A DNA stretch of 64,000 bases, from contig CAJJBF010000002.1 of the NCBI GenBank assembly GCA_905182375.1, positions 1 through 64,000 on the forward strand, written 5' to 3'. Under the pieces are notes generated by a model, which saw only the letters and a list, made by a program, of their open reading frames with translations, had not been told where the DNA came from and did not search any database. Each line of letters begins with the position of its first letter. Positions within the stretch are counted from its first letter, which is position 1. The position numbers and the translations under genes were made by a program. This DNA comes from Flammeovirgaceae bacterium UBA4465 (GTDB taxonomy: Bacteria > Bacteroidota > Bacteroidia > Cytophagales > Cyclobacteriaceae). Shown one piece after another: positions 56,601 through 64,000 of the stretch.

Positions 56601-57745
56601 GTGACCAAAAAAAATCAACCTTTGAAATTTGAAACACGTGCCTTACAAAGTACGCAAAATATAAGAAATGAAGTGCATGCTGTAAGTCCACCTATTTACT
56701 TATCTTCCACTTTTGAACGAGATCAAGAAGGCCAATATCAAGAGGGGTACAAATACAGTAGAAATGACAATCCCAATAGAAGAGCCCTAGAAAAAAGCAT
56801 TGCAACCCTTGAAAACGGTATGGCTGGTTTTGCCTTTGGCTCGGGGATGGCTGCCATCAGCGCCGTATTTCAAAGTTTAAAAACAGGGGATCACGTCATA
56901 TTACCAGACGATGTGTATTTTAACCTCAACCTCCTCATGAAAGAGGTATTTTCAAGGTGGGGCCTCTCCTATAGTTTCGTCGATATGTCAGACATAGAGG
57001 CAGTTTCCAATGTCCTAACCCAACATACCCGACTCATTTGGATTGAATCCCCATCTAATCCTCTACTCAAAATATCAGATATTCAAGGCTTAAGTAAATT
57101 GGCGCATGCCCATCAAGCATTGAATTGCGGTCGACAATACTTGGCCCACCCCCGTCCTTCAAAACCCCTTAGACCTTGGCGCTGACATCGTCGTCCATTC
57201 AACCACTAAGTATTTGGGAGGGCATAGTGATGTTTTGGGAGGCTGTATCATTCTCAAAGAGTCTGGAGCCCTAGCGCATCGCATCCAATCTATTCAAGTA
57301 CAGATGGGCGCCATCCCATCCCCATTCGACTGTTGGCTCATTTCAAGAGGCATCCAAACATTGCACCTCAGGGTCACCAAACAAACAGAAAATGCCCAGA
57401 AATTGGCTGATTGGTTGGCCCAACATCCAAAGGTCCAGCAGGTACTCTATCCCGGCTTAAAAGACCATCCCAATCATGAAATTGCAGCGCAACAAATGCT
57501 GGGTGGATTTCGGAGGCATGCTCTCTTTACTGATCAATGGAGATGAGGTTCAAACGCTTTCCATCACCAATAGGCTCAAACTTTTTACACAAGCCACTAG
57601 TTTGGGCGGAGTCGAAAGTCTGGTAGAGCATCGAAAATCCGTAGAAGGCGCCGAAAGTCAAACACCTATAAATCTACTTCGACTTTCCTTAGGAATTGAG
57701 CATATCGATGACCTCATCGATGACTGGAAACAAGCCTTGGTGTAA
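56601..57745 (+). CDS. Cystathionine gamma-synthase/beta-lyase family PLP enzyme (two frameshifts in the assembly)
   Basis: PLP enzyme of the Cys/Met metabolism family, about 380 residues. The PLP-phosphate loop GSGMAAISAV and SPSNPLLKISDI are in the first frame. The PLP lysine is in HSTTKYLGGHSDVLGG in the second. The C-terminal SLGGVESLVEHRKS is in the third. Two extra bases (an A near 57123, a C near 57511) explain the three frames, and the corrected protein reads continuously (HQALIAVDNTWPTPVLQNPL, then LGGFGGMLSLLINGDEVQ). The start is GTG. Cystathionine gamma-synthase, gamma-lyase and beta-lyase cannot be distinguished here. No other sulfur-metabolism gene is adjacent. Confidence 0.85.
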
Positions 57746-57827
57746 TATAAACAAAACATGAAGAAGGCCTCTTTCGAAGACCATTCAAGTAGATAACTAT
57801 TATTTTTCGTGAACGACTTATATCGTC

Positions 57828-59036
57828 CTATACTGCTTGAAGGTTTAATTTCTTTACCCAAAAGAACAGTAGGGTAAACAACACAATTAATGTCGCAGGA
57901 AGCACGACCATGGTTCCTAAGGTAGCTTGACCAGCCACCAATTCTAATTCATCTCCTGTCAATCCTAAGGCAGCCGTAGCTGTTTTATCCGAATCAATCC
58001 ATTTCCCTATAATAGGCTGAAAAATTGAAGTAGAAAACATACCTACTGCACCTATGATAGACATACCAAGGGCACCACTTTTTGGTATTTTATCTGCTAT
58101 AAATCCGATCATATTAGGCCAAAAATAGGCCACGCCTAAAGCAAAAAATACAGCCGCAACATAGGACATGGCCCCAGTTTGAGTACTGAAAAGATATACC
58201 CCAATAGTCGCCAAAACAGCAGAGCCTAAAAGCACACCTGTTTGATCAAATCTATGGACAATCTCACCTCCAAAAAATCGGGCCACTGCCATCAAGCCTG
58301 TAACTAATGCTAAAATAATCATAGGTTGTGCGCCACTTTTAGCTAGGATCAAGCCGACCCATTGCTGGGGACCAAATTCTGTGATCGCTGTCAATGCCAT
58401 ACACACCATCATGAATATAAATAAAGGACTGAGCATGGCACTGAAATTACCAGATATCGTTGCCGCTTCCTTGACTTTCGCCTTCGGCCAGGACTGACCA
58501 AAGAAGAGATAAGCATAGATCAGGGTAGGAATCATTATTGCCCATATCTGCATTTCCCAACTGAGTTCCATTCCAGTCATAAATTGCGATAAAAGACTCC
58601 CAATCACAATACCACCTGGGAACCACATATGAAAACGATTCATCATTTTACTCATCAAGCTCCCTTCATAAACATCTGCAATCATAGGGTTACAAGCCGC
58701 CTCAGTACATCCATTACCCAAGCCTATCAACAGGGTAGAAATAAGCAAACCCAAATAACTTCCAGAATAAATGGTCAGTAAAATGCCTAATCCATGCGAA
58801 AAAACTGCGAATTGCATAATTTTGGCACCACCCACTTTGTGATATATTAAGCCTCCAATAACCATAGATATGGGAAATCCTAGAAACCACATTGAATTGA
58901 TATACCCTAACTCTTCCGCTGTTAAGTTTAATTCTTGACCCAACTGAGGTAGAATTCCCGCTCGAATACTAAAGGAAAGCGCTGTTGTGATTAGGGCAAA
59001 ACAGCTCCCGTAGAATAATCTGTTTTTTATGTTCAT
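57828..59036 (-). CDS. MFS transporter (sugar permease-like)
   Basis: A 402-residue major facilitator protein with twelve hydrophobic segments. An early loop G-G-x-x-x-x-K appears as VIGGLIYHKVGGAKI between helices 2 and 3. The GLGNGCTEAACNPMIADVY and FHMWFPGGIVIGSLLS segments are like those of the FucP/sugar MFS branch that is abundant in Bacteroidota. The substrate is unknown. It is convergent with the PLP enzyme gene and divergent from the haem-propeller gene, so it could serve the following sulfatase cluster (inference). Confidence 0.88.
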   Translation of the reverse strand: MNIKNRLFYGSCFALITTALSFSIRAGILPQLGQELNLTAEELGYINSMWFLGFPISMVIGGLIYHKVGGAKIMQFAVFSHGLGILLTIYSGSYLGLLISTLLIGLGNGCTEAACNPMIADVYEGSLMSKMMNRFHMWFPGGIVIGSLLSQFMTGMELSWEMQIWAIMIPTLIYAYLFFGQSWPKAKVKEAATISGNFSAMLSPLFIFMMVCMALTAITEFGPQQWVGLILAKSGAQPMIILALVTGLMAVARFFGGEIVHRFDQTGVLLGSAVLATIGVYLFSTQTGAMSYVAAVFFALGVAYFWPNMIGFIADKIPKSGALGMSIIGAVGMFSTSIFQPIIGKWIDSDKTATAALGLTGDELELVAGQATLGTMVVLPATLIVLFTLLFFWVKKLNLQAV

Positions 59037-59114
59037 GTCAGTTTTATTGAATTTTTAATTAATTATAGCGATATTAAAGGTAATTAATAGTGCGATTAGA
59101 GAATTAATTGCACT

Positions 59115-59122
59115 CAAATATA
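59115..59122 (-). promoter_or_regulatory. -7 element upstream of the MFS transporter gene
   Basis: The minus strand reads TATATTTG, an exact TAnnTTTG match, 79 bases upstream of the MFS start codon. No clear TTG is found at the -33 position (the region reads TTTTAG), so support is partial. Confidence 0.4.
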
Positions 59123-59173
59123 AATTTTTAAATATTTCCTCTAAAATATTTCTTAAATATAATTGAGAACCTT

Positions 59174-61715
59174 GTGAAAACAATCCAATTAATTTTATCC
59201 TTTATCATTTTTTGTTCTTGTCAAGACCAATACAATAACCTTACCCATATCGAAGTCCCTGAAGGATTCAAAATAGAAAAACTACTTGCCCCTAGTGCGG
59301 ATAGCCTTGGATCCTGGGTATCTCTAGCACACGTAAAAGAAGATTTATTTATTTCCTCCGATCAATATGGTAAAATATATTGGTTGAATATGCCAGAAAT
59401 AGGGAGCAAAGACTCTATTAAAGTGACTCCGCTCGATTTCAAGCATTTGGGTAAAGCCCAAGGATTACTCTGGTCTCACAACAGTCTATATGTGATGATG
59501 AATGATCGCAATATTCAAAACAGCGGCCTATACAGATTGTTTGATAGCAGCCAAGATGGTCAACTAGATTCGGCACTTTTTTTACAGCAATTAGATGGAT
59601 GGGGCGAACATGGGCCTCACGGAATACAACTCGGTCCTGATAATTTGATTTATGTAATTGCGGGTAATCACACCAATTTACCAGACAGTTATACTTCTAA
59701 AGCATACAGCCCCTGGGCTGAGGACAGATTAACAGAGACTATGAAGGATCCCAACGGTCACGCTACCGATCGTCAAGCGCCAGGTGGATGGATTGCAAGA
59801 ACAGATAGTTTAGGCAGCTTTTGGGAAATCTATTCCTCGGGTTACCGCAATGCCTATGACATCGCCTTCAATGAAGTGGGCGAATTATTCACTTTTGACT
59901 CTGACATGGAGTGGGATCTAGGTCTACCCTGGTACCGTCCTGTTCGTGTATGCCATGTAACGTCAGGTTCAGAATTTGGATGGAGAACGGGCTCAGCCAA
60001 ATGGCCAAAATATTATCAAGATAATTTGCCAGGTATACTAGACGTCGGACAAGGAAGTCCGACAGGAGTCGTCTCTGCAGCAGCAAGTCATTTTCCTCCT
60101 CCATATAATAAGGGTTTATTCGTTTGCGACTGGAGTTTCGGAACCATGTATCACATCGAGTTACAATCATCAGGAGCCAGTTATACAGCCACGTCATTAG
60201 AATTTCTTAATGGGGTTCCCCTCCCACTTACTGATTTAACCTTTGGGACTGATGGAGCAATGTATTTTACTACTGGTGGCCGAAGACTAGCCTCTGGACT
60301 TTATCGAGTTTGGTCAGATAAAAATGATCAAAAAGAAGAAAAAGAAACGCCAACAAAAGCACTTAAATTAAGAAGATTACTGGATAACTATCACGATACC
60401 AGTTTAGTCGCTGATTATGATTTAATTTGGGAAAATATTGGAAACAGTGACCGCTATATTGCTCACAGTGCCAGAATTGCCTTGGAGAATCATGGCGTTA
60501 AAATATGGGCATCACACATACAGCCAGATACTGAATTTGCTAAAAAAGTAGCATATGCCTTGGCAGTTGCTAGATCCAACAACCACGTACTACAACAACA
60601 ACTTTTTCACCTGCTGAGTGAGGTCAAAACCAAACAACTCACTCCATCGGAGCAGCTGAGTATTCTCAGAGCAGAGGCACTGTTAATTATCCGAAATAAT
60701 GATTTCAATACAGATGATTTAGAAAACCAATGGTTACCTATTTTTCCATCAAAAAATCAATTTATCAATGAAGAATTAGCGGCACTCTTTAGTAAAACCC
60801 AACATTCAATTTGGGTTAAGAAAATAATGACCCTTTGGTCCGAAATAGATGAAGAGCATTTAAAAATACTTATTTCAGACAGCCTTGCAGAAAGAAGTGA
60901 GATGTACGGCCCCGCGGTCAAAGCCATGCGAAATAGAACGCCCAGCAGTTATAAAATAGCCCTCACATCGGCCCTTTCTCATTACAAATTTGGATGGAAT
61001 ACCGATTTACGCAACGAATACTTCAACGGGTTCAATGAATTCTGGGATCGCGAGGGTGGCAGCAGTTACCGTGGATATTTACTAAAAATACTCTCCACTG
61101 CACTTGACCATTTACCAAAAGGCGAACGACCAAAATTTGAAAAAATGTCGGGCTATCAGGTAGGCCAATATGGCCAAAATATTTTAGCTAACCTTCCTGT
61201 ACCCAAAGGGCCCGGAAAAAATTGGAAAGTTGAAGATGTTGAAGATGTAATGAAAAATAAAAAAATCATTCCAAATTATATCAACGGACGGCATATGTTT
61301 GAGGCCGCATTATGCCAAGCTTGCCACCGCATTCAAAATCAAGGGGAATAACATTGGCCCAGATCTGACCCAATTAGCCTCAAGATTTACGGTCAGAGAC
61401 ATGGCCCATGCCATCATCAATCCGGATGCGGAAATATCAGATCAATATATGATGAGTGAAATTCATCTAAATAACGGCGATCGTTGGTTCGCCAAAATAG
61501 TAGAAGAAACGAGCGATTCTCTTTTGGTCATGCTAAACCCTTTGACTCCTGAAAAGGTGACCAAAATTCATCTTTCCTCAATAAAAGAAAAAAAACGCTC
61601 CCTACAGTCACAAATGTTTCCTGCTTTATTAAATCGCCTCAATGAGCAAGAAGTTGTAGATTTAATGACCTATTTATTGTCAGGAGGACAAGATGATATT
61701 TCCTTATATCCCTAA
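59174..61715 (+). CDS. Haem-binding propeller lipoprotein (dehydrogenase-like, one frameshift)
   Basis: An exported protein of about 845 residues with an N-terminal lipoprotein-type signal (IIFCSC). The first 380 residues match the putative membrane-bound dehydrogenase propeller found with PVC-type haem domains (GEHGPHGIQLGPDNLIYV, SSGYRNAYDIAFNEVGELFTFDSD). A helical region follows. The C-terminus holds a c-type haem motif CQACH near residue 714. An extra G in the run 61343-61346 shifts the frame. The joined sequence NQGNNIGPDLTQLASRF is the typical continuation, so I annotate a single gene. The start is GTG. Its redox substrate is unknown. It is paired with the downstream sulfatase. Confidence 0.82.
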
Positions 61716-61790
61716 TAAACTAGATTTAAAATATGAAATTACCCTTTAGGCAGCATGAATTTTAAAAAAAAATAATACTCTTCTGATCAG

Positions 61791-63281
61791 ATGAAAAATT
61801 CATTCTTACCCCTCATATTATTACTGATTTCAACCTTATTTCAGTGTCATTCAGTCGAAATAAATTCGACTGAACCTAATATTATCTATATCCTTGCCGA
61901 CGATTTAGGATATGGAGAACTGGGGATATATGGCCAAAAAATTATCCAAACACCCCATATTGATGCACTTGCACGTAATGGTATGAGATTTACTCAACAT
62001 TACAGTGGCTCACCGGTTTGTGCGCCCAGTAGATACATGCTGCTCACCGGGCTGCATTCAGGACATGCTTATATAAGAGGAAACGATGAATGGGCTGAGC
62101 GGGGGGATGTTTGGAATTATGCCGCAGCCGTTGCTGATGGCTCATTGGAGGGTCAAAGACCCATTCCAGATACTACTTTTACTTTAGCAGAAATGTTACA
62201 AGAAAGTGGATACATCACAGGCTTAGTCGGTAAATGGGGCTTGGGTGCTCCCGGAACCGATGGTACCCCAAACAAGCAGGGGTTTGACTATTTTTATGGA
62301 TATAATTGCCAAAGACAAGCGCACAATTTATATCCTAAACATTTATGGGAAAATGAACAAAAAATAGGGCTGAATAATGAACTAATTTCGCCAGGCATGG
62401 CATTAGATTCTTTAGCTGATCCCAATGATTCCAAATCCTATAGTGCTTTTGAGCAAAGAGAGTATGCACCTTCCTTGATGCATGAACAGGCCCTTAATTT
62501 CATTGATAAAAATAAAGAAAATCAATTTTTTCTTTATTATGCATCGCCCCTACCGCATTTGCCGTTACAAATACCAAAAAAATATCAAACCAAATACCAT
62601 GAAATAATAGGAGCCGAATTACCCTATACAGGAGGTAAGAGTTACTTTCCTAATCAATATCCAAGAGCCACCTACGCTGCCATGATTAATTTGCTCGATC
62701 AACAAGTGGGGGAGCTCGTTCATAAACTTAAAACCCTTGGATTGTATGAAAACACATTGATAATTTTCACAAGTGACAACGGGCCCACCTATGATATTGG
62801 TGGCGTAGATCCACATCACTTCAATAGTGCTGGCCCTTTCAATACGGGAAGAGGTTGGGGAAAAGGATTTACACACGAAGGGGGCATTCGCGTACCCATG
62901 ATTGCCACTTGGCCTAATCAAATTGAGGCCAATACGATAACTACTCATGTATCTGCCTTTTGGGATGTCTTTCCCACATTGGCGGAAGTAGTAGGATATA
63001 AGGATACTAAACAACGCGATGGAATTAGTTTTCTACCCACACTTCATGGAACAAAACAATCAGAACATGATTATCTCTATTGGGAGTTCCCAGCCTATGG
63101 TGGACAACAAGCGGTACGTGAAAATCAGTGGAAAGCCATTCGTAAAGATCTGCACAAAGATAATATTAACACAGCCCTCTATGATTTAAGTAAGGACCCA
63201 CGTGAAGAAACCGATATAAGTGATCAACACCCCAAGCGGGTAGCCGAGATGGAAGCGATCATGCATGAAGCTCAGCACTGA
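61791..63281 (+). CDS. Sulfatase (arylsulfatase-type), exported
   Basis: Type I sulfatase, probably lipid-anchored or secreted (N-terminal hydrophobic stretch ending in FQCHS). The metal-site start IIYILADDLGYGELGIYG and the formylglycine motif CAPSR at C77-R81 are intact, and TSDNGPTYDIGG is a further metal-site motif. A formylglycine-generating or anaerobic maturase enzyme is needed and is not in this window. The frame stops at 63281, but shifting frame near 63278-63283 gives a natural family-like tail (HTPSIDKFNLSILGDK) to a stop at 63326-63328, so the true end is probably 63328. Likely substrates are sulfated glycans; none can be named. Confidence 0.9.
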   Translation: MKNSFLPLILLLISTLFQCHSVEINSTEPNIIYILADDLGYGELGIYGQKIIQTPHIDALARNGMRFTQHYSGSPVCAPSRYMLLTGLHSGHAYIRGNDEWAERGDVWNYAAAVADGSLEGQRPIPDTTFTLAEMLQESGYITGLVGKWGLGAPGTDGTPNKQGFDYFYGYNCQRQAHNLYPKHLWENEQKIGLNNELISPGMALDSLADPNDSKSYSAFEQREYAPSLMHEQALNFIDKNKENQFFLYYASPLPHLPLQIPKKYQTKYHEIIGAELPYTGGKSYFPNQYPRATYAAMINLLDQQVGELVHKLKTLGLYENTLIIFTSDNGPTYDIGGVDPHHFNSAGPFNTGRGWGKGFTHEGGIRVPMIATWPNQIEANTITTHVSAFWDVFPTLAEVVGYKDTKQRDGISFLPTLHGTKQSEHDYLYWEFPAYGGQQAVRENQWKAIRKDLHKDNINTALYDLSKDPREETDISDQHPKRVAEMEAIMHEAQH

Positions 63282-63351
63282 CCCCCTCCATCGATAAGTT
63301 TAATTTGAGTATTCTAGGTGATAAGTAAAATATATCAGTAGAGTTTTGTTC

Positions 63352-63359
63352 TATATTTG
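63352..63359 (+). promoter_or_regulatory. Possible -7 element for the M16 gene
   Basis: TATATTTG matches TAnnTTTG exactly, 109 bases upstream of the M16 start codon. The only nearby TTTG is 4 bases upstream of it, so there is no -33 element at the usual distance. Confidence 0.3.
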
Positions 63360-63468
63360 AATTTTTTTGGATAATAAATTATGAAAAATGTAACAATTTA
63401 TACAGGTCAGATTAAAATCTACAATCAAATAAGCAACAAAATCTAATTTTAATTTAAAAAGACAAAAA

Positions 63469-64000
63469 ATGAGGACTTTAATATCAATAATACTATTTCA
63501 AGTAATCATGATTTCGACTGGCTTTGGGCAGACCAAACTCATTGAAAAAGTTGATAAATCCGATTAACGACATAGTCATCCCTTACGAGAAGTATGAATT
63601 ATCCAATGGTTTGACTTTAAATCCTTCATGAGGATCATTCCGATCCCCTTGATACATATCGACATCACCTATCATGTAGGATCAGCGGGACAGAAATAGA
63701 ACTGGATTTGCTCACTTTTTTGAACATATGATGTTTCAAGGGTCTGAAAATGTTGCTGATGAAAGACATTTTAAAATAATTAATGATGCCGGAGGAAATA
63801 TGAATGGTAATACAACCTCTGACAGAACTGTATATTTTCAAACTATTCCTTCAAATTATTTAGAAACAGCTTTATGGCTAGAATCTGATAGAATGGGTTT
63901 CCTTCTTGATGCGGTCACCCAAGAAAAATTTGAAATCCAACGTGCAACCGTTAAAAACGAAAAAGGACAAAATTATTTAAATAGTCCTTATGGTATGTGG
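63469..64000 (+). pseudogene. M16 zinc peptidase, heavily frameshifted, 3' end outside window
   Basis: Start of an exported M16 (pitrilysin-type) peptidase. The signal peptide is in MRTLISIILFQVIMISTGFGQ. The conserved region (ELSNGLTL, HEDHSDPL, ITYHVGSA, FAHFFEHMMFQGSENV) can be traced in three frames, with the zinc motif HxxEH as HFFEH. Stops and shifts near 63567, 63621, 63644 and 63691-63700 break the frame at least four times within about 130 bases, after which it is clean to the edge. This density exceeds the other broken genes, so real decay is possible, but a locally poor consensus fits as well. Confidence 0.6.

Noticed and set aside
1-64000. tRNA, rRNA, CRISPR arrays, insertion sequences, phage or toxin-antitoxin genes
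   Set aside because: I looked in all spacers longer than about 100 bases and found no matching structures, repeats or domains.

Overview
The window looks like chromosome of a free-living member of the Bacteroidota, probably from the Saprospiria/Cytophagia side of the phylum. The evidence is: a gliding-motility-type C-terminal domain (type IX secretion cargo), the Bacteroidota order of the division and cell-wall (dcw) cluster, an ArgF' transcarbamylase instead of ordinary ArgF, a Na+-NQR operon, AT-rich spacers, and several promoters fitting the phylum's TTG-N~19-TAnnTTTG pattern. I see no mobile elements, CRISPR arrays, rRNA or tRNA genes. This is mostly core chromosome.

Layout. 1-1041: 3' truncated secreted LamG-like protein. 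1514-16696 (minus strand): complete tightly packed dcw operon mraZ-rsmH-ftsL-ftsI-murE-mraY-murD-ftsW-murG-murC-ftsQ-ftsA-ftsZ, preceded by a promoter that overlaps a three-repeat MraZ operator. 17198-20816 (minus): SlyD-like FKBP isomerase and an AddA-like helicase-nuclease. 20864-29663 (minus): nine-gene arginine operon (GNAT-argG-argC-proC-argD-argF'-argB-argE-argH), with a possible structured leader at 29.7 kb. 30198-34557 (plus): two exported amidohydrolases. 34777-39415 (minus): nqrABCDE without nqrF. 39540-45421 (minus): gliding-motility-type protein, DCC oxidoreductase, fabD, a previously easy-to-miss 53-residue lipoprotein, cmk, ispH. 45709-49219 (plus): succinate dehydrogenase sdhCAB with a good promoter. 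49329-64000: envelope and catabolic genes: a propeller-bearing membrane protein, an M3 peptidase, an MscS channel, a small lipoprotein, a Cys/Met-metabolism PLP enzyme, an MFS transporter, a haem-bearing propeller lipoprotein paired with a sulfatase, and a broken M16 peptidase at the edge.

How the genes fit together. The dcw operon makes lipid-linked peptidoglycan precursor (MurE carries the meso-diaminopimelate signature) and the divisome that polymerises it. The arginine operon appears to cover every step from glutamate to arginine except the carbamoyl phosphate supply. NQR and succinate dehydrogenase both feed electrons into the quinone pool.

Quality caveat. At least nine genes, including essential ftsZ and mraY, are interrupted by single-base indels, often in homopolymers, with the reading frame resuming in perfect family agreement. 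I read these as sequencing or consensus errors rather than pseudogenes and annotate the joined genes. The M16 gene at the right edge carries so many indels that real decay cannot be excluded. The most interesting non-coding signals are the MraZ operator/promoter, a perfect 20-bp inverted repeat at 17.1 kb and a GC-rich foldable element upstream of the arginine operon. No clearly new multi-gene system is evident.
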